From Bacillota bacterium (GTDB taxonomy: Bacteria > Bacillota > Clostridia > Peptostreptococcales > Anaerovoracaceae), in contig JAFYUX010000094.1 of NCBI GenBank assembly GCA_017549385.1, positions 1 through 5,087 on the forward strand: a DNA stretch of 5,087 nucleotides. Reading direction: 5' to 3'. The notes below the pieces were generated by a model, which worked only from the letters and a program-made list of their open reading frames with translations, had not been told where the DNA came from and ran no database searches. The translations under genes and the position numbers were made by a program. Below are positions 1 through 5,087 of this stretch, one piece after another (within the stretch, counting starts at the first letter, position 1; every line of letters starts with the position of its first letter).

Positions 1-706
1 CCTGTGCACCTGGGATAGTACCGCCATACTGGTTGCAGAGAGCTACAAACTCAGGGAGTACTGTAGAAGCGCCGTGGAGTACCAGTGGTGTGTCAGGAAT
101 GAGTCTGTGGATTTCCTTGAGTCTTTCGTAATCGAGGTAAGGATCGCCTTTGAACTTGTATGCGCCGTGGCTTGTGCCGATAGCGATAGCAAGTGAGTCA
201 ACACCTGTACGTTCTACGAATTCTTTTGCTTCTAACGGATCTGTAAAAGTAGCTGAACGAGCATCTACCTTGATGTCATCTTCGATACCAGCCAGCTTAC
301 CAAGCTCAGCTTCTACTACAACGCCATGGTCGTGAGCATACTCAACAACCTGCTTTGTGAGTCTGATGTTTTCTTCTAATGAGTGCTTTGAGCCGTCGAT
401 CATTACAGATGTAAAACCGCCGTCGATACACTGCTTGCAGATTTCGAAGTCTTCGCCGTGGTCAAGGTGAAGAGCGATATCAAGACCAGAGTCTTCTACT
501 GCTGCTTCTACGAGTTTTTTAAGATATACAGGCTTTGCATACTTTCTTGCGCCTGCGGAAACCTGAAGAATGAGAGGAGCATTTTCGTCGCGAGCCGCGT
601 CTACGATACCCTGGATGATTTCCATATTGTTTACATTAAAAGCGCCTACAGCATAATTTGCTTTGAGGGCTTTTGCGAACATGTCTTTAGTTGTAACAAG
701 TGCCAT
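1..706 (-). CDS. fba: Class II fructose-1,6-bisphosphate aldolase, C-terminus cut by window edge
   Basis: This is a zinc-dependent cytosolic aldolase that reversibly splits fructose-1,6-bisphosphate into dihydroxyacetone phosphate and glyceraldehyde-3-phosphate in glycolysis and gluconeogenesis. The 235 visible residues begin MALVTTKDMF. They carry the class II signatures in order: GAFNVNN (about 21-27), HLDHG (80-84, catalytic Asp82 and zinc ligand His83), VEAELG (131-136, including Glu134), GTSHG (177-181, zinc ligand His180) and LVLHGAS (208-214, zinc ligand His211). The frame is open to the left edge, ending at GGTIPGAQ. Family members are about 280-310 residues, so roughly the last quarter lies outside. 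The ATG at 706 is chosen because AGGAGGT sits 7 nt upstream. An in-frame ATG at 712 is only 1 nt from that site. The gene diverges from rdgB and has its own promoter. Tagatose-bisphosphate aldolase is a related alternative, but the sequence style fits the glycolytic enzyme. Confidence 0.96.
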   Translation of the reverse strand, partial: MALVTTKDMFAKALKANYAVGAFNVNNMEIIQGIVDAARDENAPLILQVSAGARKYAKPVYLKKLVEAAVEDSGLDIALHLDHGEDFEICKQCIDGGFTSVMIDGSKHSLEENIRLTKQVVEYAHDHGVVVEAELGKLAGIEDDIKVDARSATFTDPLEAKEFVERTGVDSLAIAIGTSHGAYKFKGDPYLDYERLKEIHRLIPDTPLVLHGASTVLPEFVALCNQYGGTIPGAQ

Positions 707-713
707 TATCATT

Positions 714-720
714 ACCTCCT
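714..720 (-). promoter_or_regulatory. Ribosome binding site of fba
   Basis: On the minus strand this reads AGGAGGT, a near-perfect Shine-Dalgarno sequence. It lies 7 nt before the ATG at 706-704. Just downstream the sequence is ATGATAATG, two in-frame start codons. Spacing rules out the first of these (712-710), which is only 1 nt away, and so fixes the start at 706. Confidence 0.85.
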
Positions 721-730
721 GCTTATGCTA

Positions 731-759
731 ATTTTACTACACGTAACATTTTATGTAAA
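731..759 (-). promoter_or_regulatory. Sigma-A-type promoter of fba
   Basis: On the minus strand, TTTACA (759-754) is followed after 17 nt by TAAAAT (736-731). Each hexamer has a single mismatch to TTGACA and TATAAT. Transcription would start near 724, giving a short leader of about 20 nt that carries the AGGAGGT site. This suits a strongly expressed glycolytic gene. A second possible pair, TTGAAT (778-773) and CATAAA (755-750), also with 17-nt spacing, overlaps it and is weaker at the -10. The assignment is by motif only. Confidence 0.65.
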
Positions 760-779
760 TGAATAACAATCCATTCAAA

Positions 780-836
780 TTCACAAATCTTTTATACATT
801 TTATCGCTGGCCCCACAGATTGAAAGTGATTGTGAA
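780..836. repeat. Imperfect inverted repeat between the divergent promoters
   Basis: TTCACAAATC at 780-789 is the reverse complement, with one bulged base, of GATTGTGAA at 828-836. The arms are separated by about 38 nt. The left arm lies upstream of the fba -35 box, and the right arm lies within the spacer of the rdgB promoter. This placement would suit a regulator binding two half-sites, but the arms are short and AT-rich and could pair by chance. No regulator can be named from the sequence. Confidence 0.3.
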
Positions 837-848
837 AACTGTTAGAAT
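820..848 (+). promoter_or_regulatory. Extended -10 sigma-A-type promoter of the rdgB operon
   Basis: TTGAAA (820-825) is followed after exactly 17 nt by TAGAAT (843-848). Each hexamer has one mismatch to consensus. A TG dinucleotide at 840-841 gives the extended -10 form TGnTAGAAT. Transcription should start at about 854-856, giving rdgB a leader of about 90 nt. It points away from the fba promoter, about 60 bp to its left. No other pairing in 849-945 is as good; GTGACA (899-904) with TTATAT (922-927) is a much poorer alternative. Confidence 0.7.
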
Positions 849-854
849 TGGACG

Positions 855-945
855 TATGAAAGCTGGTGAACCCTGCTTTTCGACCGCTCCGCGGACACGT
901 GACACAAGATAATTTTAAAATTTATATATTAAATGAGGTAAGAAA
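855..945 (+). other. GC-rich structured 5' leader of rdgB, function unknown
   Basis: This is the predicted untranslated leader of the rdgB-yihY-aspB transcript. Its first half (about 856-905) is clearly richer in G and C than the AT-rich DNA on either side. It can fold into two hairpins. The first is AAAGC (859-863) with GCTTT (875-879), continued by GG/CC around a UGAA loop. The second is CCGC (884-887) with GCGG (891-894) around TCC. It also contains the palindromes TCCGCGGA (888-895) and CACGTG (896-901). The second half is AT-rich and unstructured, leading into the ribosome binding site. An 18-codon ORF begins at 856, virtually at the predicted +1, and ends at 912. I do not recognise a known riboswitch or small RNA here, and the lack of conserved cores argues against the common classes I compared it with. 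Confidence 0.4.
935..938 (+). promoter_or_regulatory. Ribosome binding site of rdgB
   Basis: GAGG, within TGAGGTAAG, lies 7 nt before the ATG at 946. It supports that start as the first codon of the nucleotide-binding strand MKGKIVAATGNK. Confidence 0.7.
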
Positions 946-1545
946 ATGAAAGGCAAAATTGTAGCAGCAACAGGCAACAAGCACAAGATTGTAGAAATAG
1001 AACGTATCACAAAACAGTTCGGTCTCGACGTAATCACAAAAGCAGAAGCTGGTGTGCCGGATCTTGACGTAGAAGAAAACGGTACTACTTTTGAAGAAAA
1101 CTCAAAGATCAAGGCAGAAGCTATTATGCTGGCTACAGGAATGCCTGCCATCGCAGATGACTCCGGCATCGAAGTAGACGCTCTCGATGGAGCACCTGGT
1201 GTATATTCTGCAAGATTCTCTGGCGAAGATGCTACAGACGAATCAAACAACGAAAAGCTTCTGGAACTTCTCAAGGATGTTCCGGACGAAAATCGCGGAG
1301 CAAGATTCGTTTCAGTTATTACTCTCTGCTATCCTGACGGAAGAACTCTTGTTGCAAGAGGCGAATGTCCAGGTGCAATCAACAGAGCACCTCTTGGTAC
1401 AAACGGTTTCGGCTATGATCCTCTCTTTGTACCCGAAGGGTTCGAAAGAACTTATGCTCAGATTACAGCAGAAGAAAAAAATGATATCAGCCATAGAGCA
1501 AACGCGTTAAGAAAACTTAAGGAACTGCTTGAAAAAGCGGAATAG
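946..1545 (+). CDS. rdgB: XTP/dITP pyrophosphatase (RdgB/HAM1 family)
   Basis: This house-cleaning enzyme hydrolyses non-canonical purine nucleotides (XTP, ITP, dITP) to the monophosphate and pyrophosphate, keeping deaminated purines out of DNA and RNA. It is cytosolic, acts as a dimer and needs magnesium. At 199 residues it has normal family length and shows every family motif in order. These are ATGNKHK (8-14), ENGTTFEENSKIKAEA (44-59, with Glu44 and Lys56 matching E. coli Glu41 and Lys53), ADDSGIEVDALDGAPG (70-85, where Asp72 corresponds to the catalytic base Asp69 of E. coli), YSARFSG (87-93), FGYDP (155-159) and SHRANAL (182-188). It is the first gene of a three-gene operon, 8 nt before the membrane-protein gene. 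No truncation or missing key residue was seen. Confidence 0.97.
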   Translation: MKGKIVAATGNKHKIVEIERITKQFGLDVITKAEAGVPDLDVEENGTTFEENSKIKAEAIMLATGMPAIADDSGIEVDALDGAPGVYSARFSGEDATDESNNEKLLELLKDVPDENRGARFVSVITLCYPDGRTLVARGECPGAINRAPLGTNGFGYDPLFVPEGFERTYAQITAEEKNDISHRANALRKLKELLEKAE

Positions 1546-1553
1546 GACAAATT

Positions 1554-2402
1554 ATGAAAAGTAAAATGGCACGGACCAGTTTTATAGTACTTAATCGTCT
1601 CAAGGATCCTTATTATCAGGGCGCGGCGGCAGAACTGGGATTTTATCTGCTGTTTTCTATTGTGCCAATTATAACGCTTCTGTTTCATTTTCTCAGTGTG
1701 ACAGATACTACTGTGGAACTGGTGAGATCTATCAGCCAGGAGTTTGCTAAAAATGAACTGGTATCCACTGTGCTGGAAGCAATCGGCGACATGAATGGTG
1801 GTATAAGTATTGCGTTTCTGATACCTGCCTTATGGGCGGCCTCAAAGTTTGAGTTTTCTCTTATGCGTATGGCTGACTACACTTATGGGTTTGGTGACCG
1901 AAATGCTGTGCGTTTTATCAAAAACAGATTAAGAGCTATCGTTACTATAGCGGGGCTCATTATCGCAATATGTCTGGGACTGATTGTACTGGTTTACGGT
2001 GATATGCTGTTTCATCTGTTAAATGTATTTTTAGATCAGTATCTCGGGCTGGCTCTCCATATAGATCAGATTCTCAAGGTTTTAAAATGGCCTCTGGCAA
2101 TGCTGATTTATGTGGTGTTTATTGCAATTAACTATTCGATTCTCCCGATGGAAAGGATTCCTTTTAAAAAGACTATTCCGGGCAGTATATTTGCTGCGTC
2201 AGGATTTATCATCGTCAGCGTCGGATATTATGCATATTTTTATAATTTTTCGAAATTCAATATGATTTACGGAAGTTTTGCTGCTGTTGTGGCTCTGCTG
2301 TTATGGTTTTATCTTATCGGTTTTATCATGGTTGTGGGGATGCTTATCAACGCAGCATGGTACGAAGAATCTGCAGCAAATGCAGGATTCAGGAGAATGT
2401 AG
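1554..2402 (+). CDS. YihY/BrkB-family integral membrane protein (UPF0761)
   Basis: This 282-residue polytopic membrane protein of the YihY/BrkB family has unknown molecular function. Old names such as ribonuclease BN for this family were wrong attributions and should not be carried over. Hydrophobic segments lie at about 26-47, 84-98, 126-150, 178-198, 208-230 and 238-266, which fits six membrane spans. Family hallmarks are the early AAAELGFYLLFSIVPIITLL stretch (24-43), a charged stretch near 116-127, and the late YGSFAAVVALLLWFY segment (239-253) followed by a conserved-looking Gly/Asn region. The start at 1554 uses a weak AGGA (1544-1547) that overlaps the rdgB stop codon, 6 nt away. A second ATG four codons later has no ribosome site. 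The stop codon TAG directly abuts the next start, so translation of the two is probably coupled. Confidence 0.9.
   Translation: MKSKMARTSFIVLNRLKDPYYQGAAAELGFYLLFSIVPIITLLFHFLSVTDTTVELVRSISQEFAKNELVSTVLEAIGDMNGGISIAFLIPALWAASKFEFSLMRMADYTYGFGDRNAVRFIKNRLRAIVTIAGLIIAICLGLIVLVYGDMLFHLLNVFLDQYLGLALHIDQILKVLKWPLAMLIYVVFIAINYSILPMERIPFKKTIPGSIFAASGFIIVSVGYYAYFYNFSKFNMIYGSFAAVVALLLWFYLIGFIMVVGMLINAAWYEESAANAGFRRM
2391..2395 (+). promoter_or_regulatory. Ribosome binding site of the aminotransferase gene, inside the yihY-type gene
   Basis: AGGAG lies in the last codons of the membrane-protein gene (the Arg-Arg-Met end), 7 nt before the ATG at 2403. Because the stop codon 2400-2402 touches this ATG, ribosomes finishing the upstream gene sit on the site. 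This favours coupled translation and fixes the start. Confidence 0.75.
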
Positions 2403-3629
2403 ATGTTATCTAAGACAGTAAGAAATATTGTTCCATCCGGAACAGTTGCTATAAATGCAAGAGTGTTTGATCTTAAGGCCAGTGGCATAGATATTATAAA
2501 TCTCAGTGTAGGTGAGCCTGATTTTAACACTCCAGAACATGCAAAAGAAGGCGCTGCTCGTGCCATGGCGGAAAACAAAACACGTTACGACAAGGTTCCA
2601 GGTCTCATTGAGCTTAGAACTGCTATCTGCAAAAAACTTAAAGAGGAAAACGGTCTGGACTATATACCAGATCAGATTGTAGTATCAAACGGTGCAAAGC
2701 AGTCCATCACAAATACTTGCTTTGCTCTTCTCAATAGTGGTGACGAAGTTCTGATTCCGGCACCATACTGGGTAAGTTATCCGGAGATTGTAAAGATCGC
2801 CGGAGGCGTTCCGGTGTTTGTAGATACCAAAAGAGAAAATGATTTCAAGCTTACTGCAGCTGAGATCGAGGAGTATTCTACAGAAAAAACAAAGATGGTT
2901 ATTCTCTGCAATCCATCAAACCCGCTGGGTACGGTTCACACAAGAGAAGAACTCAAGGCTATTGCAGACGTTTGCCATAAAAAAGGCATTTACATACTCT
3001 CTGACGAAGTTTACGAGCGCATCTGTTTTGCTGACGAGTTTGTCAGCATGGCGGCGGTTTCACCAGAAGCAAAGGATATCACCATCGTGCTTAACGGCCT
3101 CTCAAAGTCTATCCCTATGACGGGCTGGCGTATCGGATACACTGCGTCTACAGTGGAGTTTGCAAAAGCTATGACTGCTTTCCAGGGTCATATCACATCA
3201 CATCCATCTATTATTTCTCAGTGGGCAGGTGTTGCTGCTTTAGAACATAGAGAAGAATACACAAACATGATGGTTGCTGCCTACAAAGAACGTATGGAAG
3301 CTGCGGTAAAATATCTCCACGAAGAACTTCCTGAAGTTCCGTGCATCGAACCAAAGGGAGCGTTTTATCTTTTCCTGGACATTTCATGTGTAAAGGATAA
3401 ACTCCTGGCAACTGCCGATACCTTCGGCAACATGCCGCTGAGCGGCAGCGATTCCTACTCAAAGGAATTTGTCATGAAGCTTCTCGATGAAAAGCATGTA
3501 GCTATGGTTCCAGGCTCTGCATTTGGTAAAGAAGGCTTTGTACGAGTTGCTTATGCTGCCAGTAAAGAAACTGTTTTAGAAGGTCTGGCTCGCCTGGGTC
3601 AGCTTGTAAAAGAAATTCTGGCACAGTAA
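2403..3629 (+). CDS. aspB: PLP-dependent class I aminotransferase, aspartate aminotransferase type
   Basis: This is a fold-type I pyridoxal-phosphate aminotransferase, most likely moving an amino group between aspartate/oxaloacetate and glutamate/2-oxoglutarate. At 408 residues it is close to the family norm of about 390-400. Visible features are the N-terminal LSVGEPDFNTPEH (34-46), RYDKVPGLIELR (61-72), SNGAKQS (95-101, cofactor phosphate region), PYWVSYPE (121-128), CNPSNPLGT (169-177), SDEVYE (200-205, Asp201 contacts the pyridine nitrogen), NGLSKSIPMTGWRIGY (231-246, with Lys235 forming the internal aldimine and Arg243 near the phosphate), PGSAFG (370-375) and FVRVAYA (379-385, Arg381 binding the substrate alpha-carboxylate). 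It is the last gene of the operon and ends at a strong terminator. Substrate choice within this subgroup (aspartate, prephenate, aromatic or alanine) cannot be settled from motifs, so the symbol is provisional. Confidence 0.9.
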   Translation: MLSKTVRNIVPSGTVAINARVFDLKASGIDIINLSVGEPDFNTPEHAKEGAARAMAENKTRYDKVPGLIELRTAICKKLKEENGLDYIPDQIVVSNGAKQSITNTCFALLNSGDEVLIPAPYWVSYPEIVKIAGGVPVFVDTKRENDFKLTAAEIEEYSTEKTKMVILCNPSNPLGTVHTREELKAIADVCHKKGIYILSDEVYERICFADEFVSMAAVSPEAKDITIVLNGLSKSIPMTGWRIGYTASTVEFAKAMTAFQGHITSHPSIISQWAGVAALEHREEYTNMMVAAYKERMEAAVKYLHEELPEVPCIEPKGAFYLFLDISCVKDKLLATADTFGNMPLSGSDSYSKEFVMKLLDEKHVAMVPGSAFGKEGFVRVAYAASKETVLEGLARLGQLVKEILAQ

Positions 3630-3636
3630 AAAATAA

Positions 3637-3666
3637 GGGGCTGTTGCACTTTCGTGCAACAGCCCC
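3637..3666. terminator. Bidirectional intrinsic terminator between converging operons
   Basis: GGGGCTGTTGCAC (3637-3649) and GTGCAACAGCCCC (3654-3666) form a perfect 13-bp stem around a 4-nt loop (TTTC on plus, GAAA on minus). On the plus strand it starts 7 nt after the aspB-like stop codon and is followed by GTTTTATTG. On the minus strand it starts 13 nt after the serA stop codon and is followed by TTATTTTTTAC. Both sides therefore have a U-rich tail, and the stem should end both transcripts. Confidence 0.93.
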
Positions 3667-3679
3667 GTTTTATTGCGTT

Positions 3680-4834
3680 TTAGTTTTTGATTACTCTAAC
3701 TTTGATGATACCAGGGATAGCTTCTAAGTGATTGATAGCTTCTGGTGTCACGTTTGAGTCGAGGTCGAGAAGTGTGTAAGCGTACTCGCCACGGCTACGG
3801 TTTGTAAGGTCGGCGATGTTGAGTTCTGTAATTGCAGAAGTGATTTTACCGATCATGTTAGGAATATTTTTGTGGAGGATACCGATACGGCTTGCTACTC
3901 TGCAGACACCCATATCAACAGCAGGGAAGTTTACTGAGTTTTTAATGTTGCCGTTTTCCAGATAATCCATCATTTCTGTTACAGCCATATTTGCGCAGTT
4001 GTCTTCGGCTTCGTCAGTAGAAGCACCGAGATGAGGCGTCATGATAACGTTTGCAAGACCCTTCATGTCTGCGTTAGGGAAGTCAGTTACATATTTTGAG
4101 AGTTTGCCGGATGCCAGAGCGTCTTTGAGAGCTGCTGTGTCAACTATGCTTGCACGGGCAAAGTTCATGAGAACTGCGCCGTCCTTCATCTTGCTGAATA
4201 CATCAGCGTTAATCATGCCGTTTGTTTCTTCTGTTGCATGCACGTGCATAGTGATAAAGTCACATGCAGGAAGCATGTCTTCAAGACGATTAACAACATA
4301 AACCTGATCAGAAAGATGGAGTGCGTTGTTTACTGAGAGGTATGCGTCGTAACCCATAACCTTCATGCCCAGCTTAAGAGCCGTGTTTGCAACAGGAACG
4401 CCGATGCCGCCAAGACCGATAACACCGATAGTCTTGCCGATGATTTCGTTACCCTTAAACTGGCTCTTGCCCTTTTCAACCTGCTTTGCGATGTCATCTT
4501 CTAAAGAGTGTGCCCAGTTTGAGGCTTCTACGATGTTACGTGATGCCAGGAGCATACCGCCGATAACCAGTTCCTTTACTGCATTTGCGTTTGCACCAGG
4601 AGTGTTGAAAACAACGATACCTTCGTCTGCGCATTTGCTTGTAGGAATATTGTTTACGCCTACGCCGGCACGTGCGATAGCGAGGAGCTCGTCAGAGAAA
4701 TCCATCTCTTTCATGTCCTGGCTGCGAACCACGATGCCGCAGGCATCATCAGTATTGTCGATGAGCTGATATTTGTCTGTAAGTTTTGCGAGACCTACAG
4801 GAGAGATCTTGTTAAGTGTGGCAATTTTAAACAT
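3680..4834 (-). CDS. serA: D-3-phosphoglycerate dehydrogenase with C-terminal ACT domain
   Basis: This enzyme oxidises 3-phosphoglycerate to 3-phosphohydroxypyruvate with NAD, the first step of serine synthesis, in the cytosol. It has 384 residues, the short PGDH architecture. The substrate-binding segment includes RAGVGVNNI (55-63) and NTPGANANAVKE (77-88). The Rossmann domain has GVIGLGGIGVPVANTALKLG (137-156, nucleotide loop G140-G145), NFARASIVD (224-232, catalytic Arg227) and MTPHLGAST (265-273, catalytic His268). An ACT domain spans about 318-384 and may allow serine feedback. Between Arg and His the segment reads YVTDFPNADMKG (248-259) instead of the usual D-V-F-x-x-E-P, so the classic catalytic Glu is not obvious. 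GAGGA (4846-4842), 7 nt upstream, supports the start. The gene follows serC after 18 nt, which supports the function. Confidence 0.93.
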   Translation of the reverse strand: MFKIATLNKISPVGLAKLTDKYQLIDNTDDACGIVVRSQDMKEMDFSDELLAIARAGVGVNNIPTSKCADEGIVVFNTPGANANAVKELVIGGMLLASRNIVEASNWAHSLEDDIAKQVEKGKSQFKGNEIIGKTIGVIGLGGIGVPVANTALKLGMKVMGYDAYLSVNNALHLSDQVYVVNRLEDMLPACDFITMHVHATEETNGMINADVFSKMKDGAVLMNFARASIVDTAALKDALASGKLSKYVTDFPNADMKGLANVIMTPHLGASTDEAEDNCANMAVTEMMDYLENGNIKNSVNFPAVDMGVCRVASRIGILHKNIPNMIGKITSAITELNIADLTNRSRGEYAYTLLDLDSNVTPEAINHLEAIPGIIKVRVIKN

Positions 4835-4841
4835 AATTTTG

Positions 4842-4846
4842 TCCTC
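4842..4846 (-). promoter_or_regulatory. Ribosome binding site of serA
   Basis: The minus strand reads GAGGA, 7 nt before the ATG at 4834, in the 18-nt gap after the serC stop codon. No promoter is visible in that gap, so serA is expected to be read through from serC. Confidence 0.7.
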
Positions 4847-4852
4847 GATATA

Positions 4853-5087
4853 TTATCTGTTTTGCATTTCGAATTTTTTCATAAACTCGATAAGCTTGTC
4901 TACGCCTTCTTCTGGCATAGCGTTGTAGATGCTGGCTCTCATGCCGCCTACAGATCTGTGGCCGCCGAGATTTACGAGACCCTGTTCTTTTGCTTCTGCA
5001 ACAAACTGCTTGTCGAGATCCTTGTCTCCAGTTACGAATACAGCGTTCATGAAAGATCTGTCTTCTACTTCAACAGGGCATCTGTAG
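4853..5087 (-). CDS. serC: Phosphoserine aminotransferase, C-terminal part (N-terminus beyond right edge)
   Basis: SerC is a PLP enzyme that converts 3-phosphohydroxypyruvate and glutamate to phosphoserine and 2-oxoglutarate, the step after SerA. Only the last 77 residues are present. The frame is open to the right edge and begins [18 protein letters not shown]. An ATG at 5050 is internal and not the true start. The tail [17 protein letters not shown] followed by [15 protein letters not shown] is the characteristic C-terminus of SerC, whose His-Arg pair binds substrate phosphate in the dimer. The lysine that carries PLP lies outside the window. It is upstream of serA in the same operon with an 18-nt gap. 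Confidence 0.95.
   Translation of the reverse strand, partial: YRCPVEVEDRSFMNAVFVTGDKDLDKQFVAEAKEQGLVNLGGHRSVGGMRASIYNAMPEEGVDKLIEFMKKFEMQNR

Noticed and set aside
458..766. Plus-strand frame of 102 codons overlapping the fba start and promoter
   Set aside because: It is antisense to a clear fba reading frame, shows no recognisable domain, and its end runs through promoter DNA.
761..785. Candidate Rex-type operator overlapping the fba promoter (TTGTTAT-TCAT-TTACATA and TTGTGAA on the minus strand)
   Set aside because: Only the first half-site matches well in each case; the second half has several mismatches, and AT-rich DNA gives such matches by chance.
851..905. tRNA, SRP RNA or 6S RNA in the GC-rich part of the fba-rdgB intergenic region
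   Set aside because: No cloverleaf or T-arm in either strand, no SRP GGAAGGAAGCA-like core, and no long closing stem as needed for 6S; a short similarity to GCTCCGCGG of E. coli 6S is too small to count.
1554..2402. Annotating the membrane protein as ribonuclease BN or a virulence factor
   Set aside because: The RNase BN assignment to this family was an error (the enzyme is a different protein), and the BrkB virulence link comes from one pathogen; nothing in this sequence supports either role.
4041..4769. Long open frames on the plus strand opposite serA (4041-4301 and 4365-4769)
   Set aside because: They are antisense to a gene with clear catalytic motifs, have no ribosome binding sites, and their translations look like low-complexity shadows.

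Overview
The window looks like an ordinary chromosomal stretch of an anaerobic low-GC Firmicute. The class II aldolase, the RdgB, YihY and AspB proteins and the short ACT-type SerA together resemble Clostridia, most likely a Lachnospiraceae-like lineage. That placement is inferred from protein style, AT-rich intergenic DNA and AGGAGG-type ribosome binding sites, not from a database match. There are six protein-coding genes, two of them cut by the window edges. No tRNA, rRNA, CRISPR array, insertion sequence or other mobile element was seen.

Layout: (1) 1-706, minus strand: class II fructose-bisphosphate aldolase (fba), with its C-terminus lost off the left edge. (2) 707-945: a divergent intergenic region. 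It holds a sigma-A-type promoter for fba, a well-formed extended -10 promoter for the rightward operon, an imperfect inverted repeat between them, and a GC-rich, hairpin-forming leader ahead of rdgB. This leader is the least explained part of the window. (3) 946-3629, plus strand: a compact three-gene operon of rdgB (XTP/dITP pyrophosphatase), a YihY/BrkB-family membrane protein, and a class I PLP aminotransferase of the aspartate type. Gaps are 8 and 0 nt. (4) 3637-3666: a perfect 13-bp stem-loop terminator shared by the converging operons. (5) 3680-5087, minus strand: serA (phosphoglycerate dehydrogenase with a C-terminal ACT domain), preceded by the 3' end of serC (phosphoserine aminotransferase), which runs off the right edge.

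How the genes fit together: Fba makes triose phosphates in glycolysis. 3-phosphoglycerate is then drawn off by SerA and SerC for serine synthesis. The aspartate-type aminotransferase interconverts glutamate/2-oxoglutarate and aspartate/oxaloacetate. RdgB removes deaminated purine nucleotides from the dNTP/NTP pool. YihY is a polytopic inner-membrane protein of unknown role. I see no convincing new biological system here. The best candidates for a second look are the rdgB leader and the non-canonical active-site segment of SerA.
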